Source: Effrenium voratum (lineage: Eukaryota > Sar > Dinophyceae > Suessiales > Symbiodiniaceae). From it: a DNA stretch of 64,000 nt. The stretch is from contig CAUJNA010001891.1 in assembly GCA_963377175.1 (NCBI GenBank), positions 62,001 to 126,000 on the forward strand, in the 5' to 3' direction. Shown one piece after another: positions 27,605 through 37,235 of this stretch. The position numbers were made by a program, and so were the translations under genes. Numbering within the stretch: position 1 is the stretch's first letter; every line of letters starts with the position of its first letter. The notes beneath the pieces were generated by a model. It had not been told where the DNA came from, made no database searches, and saw only the letters and a list, made by a program, of their open reading frames with translations.

Positions 27605-27745
27605 CCGTGCTTCGCAACCAATGGTACCATTTTGGGCTAGGTGAATTCGCCGTCCATTGTAGGTGTCCTATTTTAGTGGTTGGATTGGTAAAGATGTTCA
27701 CTGGGGGCTAGCCGATTTAGGTTTTGATCCATGGCCACTTGCCAC
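27605..27745 (+). repeat. dispersed intron repeat R1, copy 2
   Basis: Forward copy: AATGGTACCATTTTGGGCTA, then GTGTCCTATTTTAGTGG, GATGTTCACTGGGGGCTA and TTTTGATCCATGGCCAC. Confidence 0.8.
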
Positions 27746-29169
27746 TCTCTCCAGGCGATGAGGCCTTGATACAGCGACTTCTGGCGCCCTTGCCCGAGGT
27801 GGGCGAGCGACATGTCTTGTCCGGCCCCGACAAAATTTGGGCCTCTTTTCGGATGGTGCTTGAAGAAAGGGCAAGAGGAAGCCAACCATCTTGGGTTTGT
27901 CTTTGGACACAGCCCGGTTGGAGCATGTTGGTCAATGTAGAACAAGGTGTTCTTGGTATTTGCGTGGCATTTCCAAAGTATTGGGACCGTGGCATGGTGG
28001 CCGTCGTCCAATTGCATGCCTGATTTTGCGCCTTTGGACCATGTGTCAACAAGATGATGCACCTGTCACAGCAAGCCCGCTCGGCACTGCATGTACACAT
28101 GCTTGCACATCAGATCCTGGCCCCCGTGAGCCTGCTCAGCAAAATGTGAGCAGATGTGTTGATTGCGAGCCGAGAAGCAGTGTTGAGAGAGTTGCCCTAC
28201 CAGACTGCAGCCTGTCAGAACGCTTCGCTCTTGCTTTCGCCATTGATTCCAAGCTGCAAAGTCTGTTTTCGCCCACCATCTTCGACACGCCTTGTAGCAA
28301 GTGGCTGTGCAGCTTTTGGAGGTTCGGTGCCCTTTCTGGGATGAATTGAAACCAAGAGGAGAATCCACGATCTTTCGGGGCGGGGGCCTGTTTTGACACA
28401 TACCCCAATTGAACTGGAAACAAGTTGCCTTTGGTGAACATATTTTGTGGGAATGTGCAAATGTGGGGCAACCTTCTTTTGGAGTTGCGCGATCGCGCGC
28501 AAGGCTAGCGGACAGAACTAGCGCAGGCCCTTCCCATGTTGACGTTGAGGGATCTTTGACCGACGCTTTGTCCTTTCCCTTAAACCCCCACAAGGTGAGC
28601 CTTGCTGTACCGCGACCCCATCAGACCCAAGCCCCGAGAATCCACAGGTTTTCAGGCCATCGGAGTTCCTGGCATGCACGAAGCTTTGGGCGTGCTGACG
28701 CTTGGCCCCGTGGTTCTTTTACCCCAAAAAGGGCCTCTTCGCACGGGCCCCTCCCAGTACATCCCACACTGCCACGCACCCTATTTTTTCTTGAGGCTGG
28801 TGGATCTTCCCGTCTCAGCTTGACATTTGTCGGCTGATTTGGAGGATGTTCTGGTGAATCCGGTTGTCTTTGGACGTAACTGCTTCGATTTTCTTAATCC
28901 GTGTCTCCGTGCTTCCTTCAAGTGGGTGTTTAACCCCAAAGGTGATCCGGATTTTCTCTTCGGGGTGTATTCATCAACTTCGTTCCGTTTCTTTGTTCCT
29001 CCAAACGAAAGGGGACTCTACGACTATTTCATAGTTATTTTCAGGGTTGCATGCGCTATATTCCCAATGGAGCAACTGGAGGACTATACAACTTTTCAGG
29101 GGTGCATACCGTATATTCCCAATGGAGTACAACTATATAAACAGGTACCCAAACACCCAGACAATCAGC

Positions 29170-29262
29170 CCCAGTTTATTCATAGTGGGGTGTTTTCGGG
29201 TTTAGTGGGGAATCAGCATTTCTTGAGGGGCAAAAACCACCCCCTTTATTAATAAACTGGGG
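29170..29262. repeat. small inverted-repeat element (MITE-like)
   Basis: About 93 bp bounded by CCCCAGTTTATT and its exact reverse complement AATAAACTGGGG. It has no coding capacity. The interior includes a GGGGCAAAAACCACCCCC piece that is repeated just outside at about 29293-29313. Confidence 0.6.
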
Positions 29263-29405
29263 TTAATCAATATGGAAGCAGACCACTTTTGGAGGGGCCA
29301 AAAACCACCCCCCTATTAAAAGAAACAAGTTGGTTGGTCTAGATATGTGGTCAACATGAGCAAGCGACTGGGGGGGATCTCTTCGCTTTTTTCCGGAGCG
29401 TCCAG

Positions 29406-29512
29406 GCCGGGGAGGACTATGTGGTGCGGAACGTGGCGCAGCGCAACGTCTGGGGCCAGTCCCCGGCGGAGCTGGCAGAGACCTGCTCACAGTGGCTGAG
29501 GCAGAACCTCAG
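29406..29512 (+). CDS. putative exon of host gene (partial), function unclear
   Basis: GC-rich island after a CAG acceptor, ending before a GC donor (CAG|GCGAGC). The frame gives AGEDYVVRNVAQRNVWGQSP then AELAETCSQWLRQNLR. It is well formed as an amphipathic helix pair, somewhat like the C-terminal part of a PP2C phosphatase, but that is weak. Same strand as the ankyrin- and kinase-like islands. Confidence 0.45.
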
Positions 29513-30066
29513 GCGAGCGAGTGACGCGAAGTGGGTTGGTCGCAATGAAGTTCCCACCCGTTCCCAGCTACTTCAATATTTGTGTGTTTTTTTTGAGGCT
29601 CGGCACGCTTTTCAGCTTAAAGTCAAAGGGAGCCACGATGGGCCAGCCATTTTAGGGTTCCTCATTTCCGCACCTGGGTGTCAAAATCGGGGGATCCTTT
29701 TCGCAGCAAATGGGCGGATTCTCCTTTTGGTTTCCCTAAGCCAGCCAACAAATAGGTTCCCCAGAAGGCACACAGACCCATTGAGTTGTTGCTACGATAA
29801 TTTGAGAAGGGGAACCTCTATGGTTTGGTTTTTTGGGCTCCTTCCATTTCCGCCCACTGACATGGCAACTGATGTCCTTGTGAAACAATGAAGGCACTTG
29901 TGGGACCTGGGAGATGTCTTTTTTGAGGGAGGGTAGCTCTGTCTTTTTTGGGCGTTTCACTCTCGATCTGCGGAGTGGCTTGAGGCAGAGACCCGTTTCC
30001 ACCCCGCCTGCTCGCCCGCCCGCCCGCCTGCCCGCCCGACAGCGACTGCGATTCTTGGCGTCGCAG
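29513..30066. other. intron-like sequence
   Basis: No gene recognised. Ends in a CCCGCC-rich run (30002-30040) just before the next GC-rich island. Confidence 0.4.
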
Positions 30067-30135
30067 GGAGCTCGAGCAGCAGGAGCTGAAGGATTGCCAG
30101 GAGCGTAGAGATGCCCCCAAAGTGGAGAGGCGCGG
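30067..30135 (+). CDS. possible short exon (partial)
   Basis: After a TCGCAG acceptor the frame reads ELEQQELKDCQERRDAPKVE, a charged helical or coiled-coil-like stretch. Short and without a clear donor, so only a candidate. Confidence 0.3.
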
Positions 30136-30489
30136 CGAGGGGCGAGGGGCGAGGGGGGGGGCGGGTCTACTAGGGGGGAAGGGGGGGGGCCGTTTGGAAA
30201 AGGGAAGGGTGGGGAAGGATTTGAAGGTCTGTTGTTCTTTGTCTCTTCTTTCCTCTTTTTTTCCTTCAAACCAAGTGGTGTATCCCATGGGATTTTATCC
30301 ATGCGTTTCTGCATGTTCTTCAAAAAAGCCGCTGCTTCGTGTTTTTCCAGCCGGAAACTCTGGGGTCTGTGGGCATCGGCTTCCGGCGGAGTGGGTTCCA
30401 CTTTGGAGAGCCATTGGGCAATGTCCGAGAACCAGGCCCTGGCCAGCTTGAAAGAGGGACCAAAAGGACTAGGTCCCCCAGCAATTGGT

Positions 30490-30545
30490 GCCCTTTTACC
30501 GCTTCTTTTTTGGGGGGAGGGTTCCCCTACTAAAATAGACTACAG
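30490..30545 (+). repeat. dispersed intron repeat R2, copy 2
   Basis: Near-identical to 9983-10035 (TTTACCGCTTCTTTTTTGGG, then CCCCTACTAAAATAGACTAC). Confidence 0.7.
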
Positions 30546-31029
30546 AACAAAGGGTACCAACTTATTCAACCTCTCCACTGGAGGACCAAAAGGAGGTTCG
30601 TGGATAAAGGCGTGTATTCCGTGGCTTGGCGGGTAATGGAGTCGAGGAGGAAAAGCTCCACTTCCCTAGTAAAAGCAACCTTACAGGCATGGGTGTCCTG
30701 TTTAGGTTGGTTTGGTTCGAACTAGATGGGCTGCCCTGGTTTAGATCGGTTTCATTCCCGTTCCTAGTGGCCCGTCCCTCTTTTCCACGGGGGAGGCGTC
30801 CTGAACATGGGCCAGGCAGCCAAAACCTGGTCCTTGTAGGAGGGGACACCGGGGGCCCCGAGAAATGGAGTCCGACCTCCGGAAAAAAAGAAAAAAACGC
30901 CGTCCCTTCCTGGGGGGTGTCCTTTAAGAGAATCCCCTTCCGCCTCCAGGGAATGAGACATGGAGTCCGCCCCCCGAAAAAAACATATACCATCTAGGGG
31001 CAGTCCCTAGGTTGAAATTGCCACATGGC

Positions 31030-31175
31030 AGTGGTCGTCAAGACCGTTTTGGGATCCCATTTTGGGGGTAGGTGAATTCACCACCCATTTTAGGTGTCCT
31101 ATTTTGGTGGTTGGATTGGTTCATGTTCACTGCGGGCGAACCGATTTGGCTTGTGACCCATGGCCACATTCCCTA
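31030..31175 (+). repeat. dispersed intron repeat R1, copy 3
   Basis: Contains CCCATTTTGGGGGTAGGTG, AATTCACCACCCATTTTAGG, TGTCCTATTTTGGTGG and GTTCACTGCGGGCGAACCG, matching the R1 order. Confidence 0.8.
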
Positions 31176-31219
31176 CAGCAAGTCACCCCCTGACCACCCC
31201 GGTCACTCCAAGCTGCCAG

Positions 31220-31315
31220 GTGCGACGCCGAGGAGCTGGCGAAGTTCTTCGGGCTGCCCTGGGACCGCCACGAGTACGCCAAGACCCCCCCGGACGTGGA
31301 CAAAGGCGACAGGGA
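31220..31315 (+). CDS. putative exon of host gene (partial)
   Basis: Island after a CCAG acceptor. The frame CDAEELAKFFGLPWDRHEYA, then KTPPDVDKGDR, runs to a GT donor near 31316. Strong GC contrast with its surroundings. No domain recognised. Lies between ankyrin-like and kinase-like islands on the same strand. Confidence 0.45.
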
Positions 31316-31327
31316 GTTGAGTTAATC

Positions 31328-31405
31328 GGCGGTGGGTGAAGGGTGAAGATGGGGTGAAGATGAGGTGAAGAGGCGGTGAAGATGAGGTGAAGAGGCGGTG
31401 AAACT
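31328..31405 (+). repeat. GGTGAAGA minisatellite
   Basis: Tandem imperfect units of GAGGTGAAGAGGCGGTGAAGAT. A reverse-complementary tract lies at about 32070-32130 (TTCACCTCTTCGCCTCATCT), giving a long-range inverted repeat of about 50 bp across 700 bp. Confidence 0.75.
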
Positions 31406-32785
31406 GGGGTGAGCCAACTTTGGCCGGGGAACAAAAAGGTATCCGGCTCGTGCGGGGAGCCGGGAAAATCAAAGTCCGACATCGGGCCGTCAGCGGCTCT
31501 GGGGATGAAATTGCCCTTTGAGTTCTTGGATGAAAGTCGCTTCTGTTGCTTCCAGGCCTGGGTGTTCTTGCCGCCGTGCAAAGCGGCATGGGCATACCGA
31601 GCCGATTCGACTTCCGTCATCCAAGTGCAATCGCGAGGGCCATGACCACGCTTCCTTAATAGGAGCCCTTATCATTGTTGAGTTTCCCCATCAAGGGTCC
31701 GTCTCGATGTACAACCTTGCCCACCTGTGTTGAAGTTGTCGGGAACCCTTGCCATCCGCGGCTGCAGCAGCTGATCTTTTTCTTTTGCTCGCAACCACGC
31801 TCAATCTGGGCCGCGAGGAAAAATAAGACGCAACATGTTCTGTGGCAGCATAGGGCCCAAGAACGTTAGTTTGCAACTCCCGCAAGTGGAACACTCTGGC
31901 AGCAAGGTGTAGGGGTGCCTTGACCAAGGCACACATTGTGGAGGCGTTGCCTCGTTGCCTCAACCGAGTACAACACGATGGTTGGCAAGATCCACGAACG
32001 AGAAAACCCAGCCTTTCACGATTTTGCTCCAAAATGGTATTCCGCACGGCACAAAAAGACCCCCCATGCCCAGGTTCACCTCTTCGCCTCATCTTCACCC
32101 CATGTTCACCCCACACCTCAGGTGAACAGTAGTCTTGCAACAAGCGCGTACTGCAAACGCAGCAGGTTGGCCAAGGTTTCGCAAGAGGATTGTGCTTCTG
32201 GAAGCTTCGCGGAAGGTTTATGCGCTAAACAGCACAAGGGCCAACAAAAGTAAGATGGGCCGCGGAAGCAACAAAAGGAAACATCGGGGAACCCAAAAAT
32301 ATGGTGGGTGTTCTTTTGTTGTCCTCTAAATCAATCCAGTTTCCAAGTTGCGATTTTAACTTGCTGCTGACAATGATAAATCAACACAAGGCTCAAATGG
32401 CCCGGACATCGCGCAGCCAGAAGATTGCATGGGACAAACGTGAAACATGGAGATTCCAACGTAGAACCCGGGTGTCCCTTCTCTTGATTTGCAAGGGAGT
32501 GTCCAAAAGGAAGCAAACCGGACGCCTCATTTTTGAGCCGTCTGTTTTTTCGGCCAAGGGACACCACCCAATTGCGAGTCCCAAGCTTTGGGTGTGTCCT
32601 TCTTTTGTTGTATATACCGTTTTTGTGGTTGGTTCAAAGAACACCAACAGGAAAACCGAAGTTCCATTTGGGGGCCTCGATTCCTTGAAAAAGACAAGGC
32701 CCAGTGCAACCGAAGTTCCATTTGGGGGGCCTCGATTCCTGGAAAAAGAGAAGCCCAGTTTGAGGTCCTGTTATGGCCTGCGCAG
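31406..32785. other. intron-like sequence
   Basis: No gene recognised. It includes the inverted partner of the GGTGAAGA minisatellite and a tandem duplication of about 54 bp at 32655-32760 (CCGAAGTTCCATTTGGGG…GCCTCGATTCC, twice). Confidence 0.4.
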
Positions 32786-32876
32786 GCCTGAAGTCCGGCC
32801 TGGTGTCGTTCCTCTTCTCCCGGAGCGTGGGGGACCAACTGGCGCGGGTGCTGGACGGCCTGCGCCAGGACAAGGC
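32786..32876 (+). CDS. putative exon of host gene (partial)
   Basis: After a GCAG acceptor the frame reads LKSGLVSFLFSRSVGDQLAR then VLDGLRQDKA up to a GC donor. Amphipathic helical sequence. No family assigned. It is the last GC-rich island before the kinase glycine-loop island. Confidence 0.45.
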
Positions 32877-32959
32877 GGGAGATCGAGCTCTCCTCGCGCC
32901 CGGTTCGGCGAGGGTCGAATCCGTCCGGGGTCGGAGACTGGTCCTATGCTTCATTTGGC

Positions 32960-33090
32960 TGTGGTCGTCAAAACCGTTTTGGTACCATTTTGGGGTAGGT
33001 TCACCACCCATTTTACGTAGCCTATTTTAGTGGGGATTGGGATGTTCACTGGGGGATGATTTGGATTTTGACCTATGGCCATTTGCCAGT
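32960..33090 (+). repeat. dispersed intron repeat R1, copy 4
   Basis: Starts TTTTGGTACCATTTTGGGGT and continues with CACCACCCATTTTACG, GTAGCCTATTTTAGTGG, ATGTTCACTGGGGGATG and TTTTGACCTATGGCCA. Four copies within 7 kb make this a locally expanded family. Confidence 0.8.
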
Positions 33091-34746
33091 TGGGCGTTTC
33101 TTGTTGAGGCTCGGGCCGATTCTAGCATTGGCCAACCGAAAAAAGCCCCGGAGGCCTTCATGGGTGAGCAAGTTCTCCCGAACCGGCTGGTGGGAAACAA
33201 TCTGGCTTGTGCGGCTGTGGGTCAAACATGGGTACCCGAAATGGAACCCTGGTACCCTTTGTTTTGAGGCTTGAAAGTGAACAAGGGGAGAACCAGGCGA
33301 AGAAAACCGGCAGTTTGGTGGGTATCCCCTTTTTCGACCCAAGAGTCCGTACATTTCCCTTTTAGGCCAATAGTGGGGTGATTTTTCGCGGAGTCATGCA
33401 CCAGTCCAGTTTTTCTCATGTTGCGAGCCAACTCTGGAGGACGGGTTCCACATCATGTCCCTGAAGCCGGCAGCGTGGATGCAATGAGGACCTGAGGTAA
33501 GCCCCGGGCGTGAAATAGGCACAGCTATTCGGGCGAGAAAAGCGGATGATTCAACCAAGAAGGGTTCCGAGTGTGGCGACCGTCACACTCCAAAAGTGAA
33601 AATGCGCATCGGGCCGGGTTTGCCACTTCGTGTTTTTGCTTTGGGTGTCCCCAAAGATGGTTTTCGTTTGGAGTCCCTTTAAACCACTCCCAAATAGGGT
33701 TCTCTTATCAACAACAACACACCCAACATAGGTTGGGGAATTCTTCTAATTCACCCAATTTGCGTTTACGCCACCAGATGCATCCCTAAGTTTTCACCAT
33801 GTTCCTCTGCATAGTTGGCTGAACAATTACACACATTATTCTCTACTGCTGATGCCCATGACTTTGCTTTAAGCTATCTCACAACCCAGTTTCTGCTTGG
33901 ACGAGCAACCATGCAACCACGAGGATCCCTTGTACAGAACACTGGTCCAAGCGCTTGAGCCATTTTCAAGTTCCATGTTTGGGAGGGTTCCATTGGGCTT
34001 TCGCGGGATATCGGGAACCGGACATCCAAAGTCAGGGAGTAAAGGGCCCAGTGCATCCCGGCTACCACTGACTTACGCCACTTTTTGCTCTGCTTTTTCA
34101 GGGGTAAAAGATGGGCGAGAGTAGATGTTTTTTTTTTTTGCTTGTCATCCCCTTTGCTTGCGCACACGGAGGTCTGCTTTTGTTTCAAGCGGCAAGATCA
34201 TGGCATGCCTTGCTCAGGTCAAGGCTCTTGGCTCCGGAGGACTCGCGCCGATGCGAGCGGGCGAGCTTGGGAGCGTTGGGGATAGCCCGGGATCTCTGTG
34301 GACTTTGGGGATTCCCAGGTGGGGCGTTGAAGATCGTCCGTGTCTTGTCTTCGAAGTGGCTTTGATTGATGTCAGCCCAATGTGTAGTTTCCCCATTTGG
34401 AGGCGTATGTGCTTTTGTCTCTTTCCCCGCTGCCCATGGCTTGGGTAGAAACTGTCAAGCCTTGAAGCCGGGATATCTTCCCGTATCTTTCGAGTCAGAT
34501 GTTCCGTGCCGTCTCTCGAAGCTCTCCCTAAAGCAACCCACCCATCCACCAGCCCCACCAAACTACCTATCCTAAACCCATCTCCCCAGACCCGCTGCAA
34601 TCCACCAGACCCCAAGCATCCCCAAACCTATGTTAACACCCACCTTCTGACACCTTCTCCCTAGACCCAGAGCTGTAATCAATCAGCCCCACCAAACCTA
34701 TCCACCCACCTTCTCCCACCCCCAAGTCTTGCTGCCCCCGACCCAG
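33091..34746. other. intron-like sequence
   Basis: No firm exon. A GC-richer stretch at 33425-33500 ends at a GAG|GTAAGC donor-like site but its frames are short. A pyrimidine-rich CCCACC/CCAACC stretch precedes the kinase exon at 34530-34740. Confidence 0.4.
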
Positions 34747-34837
34747 ACGTTTTGGAACGAGGATTCGGAAAGGTGCTGAAGGTCTTGGACAAGCGCACGC
34801 AGAAGCACTACGCCATGAAGCTCCAGCCCAAGGCTGG
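34747..34837 (+). CDS. putative exon: protein kinase glycine loop and VAIK lysine (partial)
   Basis: After a CCCAG acceptor the frame reads TLERGFGKVLKVLDKRTQKH then YAMKLQPKA. RGFGKVLKV is a kinase P-loop (the first Gly is replaced by Glu) and YAMK carries the ATP-anchoring Lys of the VAIK motif. Similarity is greatest to AGC kinases. A second, weaker island at 35140-35200 (DRTTKYAVREAQ) lies downstream. The matching alpha-C/beta-4 piece is at 60040-60150 and the alpha-E piece at 62939-63103. The 23.6-kb element C therefore sits in the intron between the ATP-binding loop and alpha-C, if these islands form one gene. Confidence 0.6.
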
Positions 34838-35944
34838 AACCGGGCCCCCGGCTTTTGGGTTCCTGGACGCCTCAGCAGAATTCACCAGGAATCCGGACAG
34901 GGCCTCTTATTTCTGTTCTTGCCCAGCCAGAGAAAAAACATGTGCTGCTGGTGGTGCTGGCGGTGCTGAGGGGTCCAGCTCCCAGTTTTGGGAGATTTTG
35001 CCAAGCCTTTTGAGGCGCAATGTCAAGGGTAAGGGGCATGTGCCGTTGTTCAACTTGTTTGTTTGTTTGTTTGTTTGTTTTTGTTTTTTGTTTTGTTTGT
35101 TTCTTCGTTTGTTTGCTTGCTTGTTTGCTTTGTTTTGTCTCGGCCAGGATCGCACCACCAAGTACGCGGTGCGAGAAGCGCAGGCCGGTCGCTGGGAAGG
35201 GGACTCGGGATGTTCGGTTTTGGAGGGCAATGTTTTTGCAGTTTTGTTTAAATATTCTTCCCCGGATTTCGCATGGGAAGGGGATGGCTTGTTGCCGGTT
35301 GTTCGGGTCTCCCATTTTTTCGGGACCCCATCTGGGCCAATTTTTGCGTGGGGTCCTCCCCAAGGTGCGTTCTTTTGTGTTGTTGGGTTTGTAAAACACC
35401 GACCTTGATAGACACTAGGAAGCCAACATGTTGTCAGAGCCCCTCATTGTTGAGTTTCTCAAATTGTCGGCACGCTCGCCGAACCCGAGCCCGGCTGTAG
35501 GCTTGGGAGCAACAGAAGGACCACCACCTTTTGCTAAGGGTTGATTCCCTGTCCATTCTTTCCAACCATCGTTCTTTTCGAAAAACCGGCCGTTTCCCTG
35601 GGTTTCCAGAAGTTTTCTAGAAATCCCTGGAAAGAATGGGGACGGTAGCACTAGACTTTTTGTACGGGCCCCTTGGAGATTAACCCATCGAGGTTGGGTC
35701 AAGATCCCGAGATTCCCTATCTTCACTAGGAGCCGCAGCCACAGGCATGATATTTTGACCGTGACTCAGGTGGCTTTTCCAAATATGGAAGCCCTTGGAT
35801 GGTTTTCAGGGGAACCCGAAAGGAAAGTGTAGGGAAACAGCGCTATAGCCAATCAACCTAGTGCAGATTTGAACAGCGCCCCAAATGGCCCATTGGCCGC
35901 CACTTTAGTAGGTTCTACCACCTGGCTGTATTTGTATTATATAT
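34838..35944. other. intron-like sequence before element C
   Basis: Contains a (GTTT)n microsatellite at about 35057-35135, a possible short exon (35140-35200) and otherwise featureless sequence ending in TTATATAT, the insertion site of element C. Confidence 0.45.
35057..35135. repeat. (GTTT)n microsatellite
   Basis: Imperfect GTTT/GCTT tandem units. Phe/Val/Cys-rich frames across it are repeat products. Confidence 0.9.
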
Positions 35945-36329
35945 TGTGATTAGCCATGTCTTAAACCATCACCAGGGATGTCGCGATAGTGACTGACCGG
36001 TGGTGTTTGGCTCAAGTTTGACGGGTTCCGTCGCGCCTCGAATGGGCGTCGCCGAACCCCTGCGTCGACCGACGGCATCTCGGGGGAGAAAGAGACCTCG
36101 GGCCGCCGCCAGGTTGGTAGGGACCAGTCGTGCGGCCTGTTGTCGACCAAGGTTGCGGGTTAACCCTTTTCTCTTTTGGTTTGTTTCCCTTTTGGTTGTT
36201 GTTCTCTGGTGTGTGGGAAACCCTGATCTTTGGGACCGGGGATTGGTTTGCTTTTGGGGAACCTTTCTTTTGTGGCTTGTTTACCCCAACTTACCCATTG
36301 CCTGGGCACAGGCTCGTGCCCGAATCACA
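35945..36329 (+). repeat. element C 5' LTR (385 bp)
   Basis: Starts TGTGATTAGCC and ends CGAATCACA, giving a 7-bp terminal inverted repeat. Carries a leader-like piece (36006-36016) and one GTCGC-GATA-GTGAC stem-loop at 35980-35993. Confidence 0.95.
36006..36016 (+). promoter_or_regulatory. spliced-leader-like relic in element C 5' LTR
   Basis: TTTGGCTCAAG equals the last 11 bases of the dinoflagellate leader. The bases before it, CCGGTGGTG, keep the leader's initial CCG at almost the right distance. Confidence 0.65.
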
Positions 36330-36340
36330 GGTTATCAGCC
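36330..36340 (+). other. candidate primer binding site of element C (internal tRNA type)
   Basis: GGTTATCAGCC directly abuts the 5' LTR. Its complement, GGCTGATAACC, has the form of a tRNA anticodon loop and differs by one base from the initiator-Met anticodon region used by Drosophila copia. It is unlike the TGG-type site of elements A and B. Confidence 0.5.
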
Positions 36341-36383
36341 GTAGGACTTTCCTACGCGCTTGAGACTATCAACTACAAGTTCA

Positions 36384-37235
36384 ATGACGTCGACCCCACG
36401 ATCTCGGAGGAGCGTCGTGGATGAGGAGGCCATCCTAGGCGGCCTTTGCTCAGGTGAGGACCTACCGGACTTCGACTACGAGGATTTCGAAGCAGGTTCG
36501 ACAGGTCAGGACCGCAGGGGTGAAGATCCCTGTAGGGACACACCCAGAAGCCGTGGCAGGTACACCGATGATGGAGACGATCGCATTTTCCGTCAGGCCA
36601 CTGATGATGAGCAAGCGCAAAGAGCTCGCCCCGATAGGAGCGGCTCTGAATCAGGTCTCAGGCACGGACAGTTCGACTTCATCAGCATGGCGATGAACAT
36701 GGCCCGCCCCCATTCGGACGACCCGGAGGCCATGCCGACCCGACCGCCAAGATCTCTTGTTCCAGGTGAATCGCAGGTCTCGGATGAGCTCGGGGACAGG
36801 CCGCGAGGACCAGGAACCATGGTTCTGGCTCCGAGAGATATCTCGGGTCGGTCAACCAGTTCTCAAAATCCAGGTCAGTTTGATGAGCATGAGGAGAGGA
36901 AATTCACAGGCTTCGGATACGATGATCTGTTGAGATCAACCGCAGGCTGGGGTGGTAGCGCAAAGCAGGAGTCTGATGCCGATAGGCCCAACCCTGTGGC
37001 TGCCAAGTTTGAGTTTGACAATGGTGAAGATTACAATTTTGCGGATGAGGAGGAGGACCAGTCACGCCGAAATGCAAGGAGCCGTGCTGCTGCAAGGCCC
37101 AGGAGCCTCTCTCGTGGAGCCGCTAGGGACCTTCGTGTTGACAGGGACGCCCGGAGCGAGAGAGAGAGAGAGACAGGGATAGCCGGGAAGTTCTTCGGGG
37201 ATTGGAGGCCATCCATGACCGGGAGGGACCGATAG
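36384..37235 (+). CDS. element C first ORF, acidic and Arg-rich, unknown
   Basis: About 283 codons from the first ATG, 55 nt inside the LTR. The product is low complexity: Asp/Glu/Arg/Ser-rich with RSRAAARPRSLSRGAARD near the end and a GA-repeat coding for RERE. It overlaps the next frame by 34 nt in the -1 register. Reading the next frame upstream gives a smooth continuation (RDRDSREVLRGLEA), so the two are probably one Gag-like protein split by an indel in or near the GA run, or joined by -1 recoding. No enzyme motif. Confidence 0.6.
   Translation: MTSTPRSRRSVVDEEAILGGLCSGEDLPDFDYEDFEAGSTGQDRRGEDPCRDTPRSRGRYTDDGDDRIFRQATDDEQAQRARPDRSGSESGLRHGQFDFISMAMNMARPHSDDPEAMPTRPPRSLVPGESQVSDELGDRPRGPGTMVLAPRDISGRSTSSQNPGQFDEHEERKFTGFGYDDLLRSTAGWGGSAKQESDADRPNPVAAKFEFDNGEDYNFADEEEDQSRRNARSRAAARPRSLSRGAARDLRVDRDARSERERETGIAGKFFGDWRPSMTGRDR

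Larger units (their letters stand above)
25965..29405. other. long intron-like region with dispersed repeats
   Basis: No convincing exon. It contains two copies of repeat family R1 (26275-26405 reversed; 27605-27745 forward), a small inverted-repeat element (29170-29262) and otherwise unremarkable sequence. TTGGTTGG words occur near 26030-26080. Confidence 0.4.
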
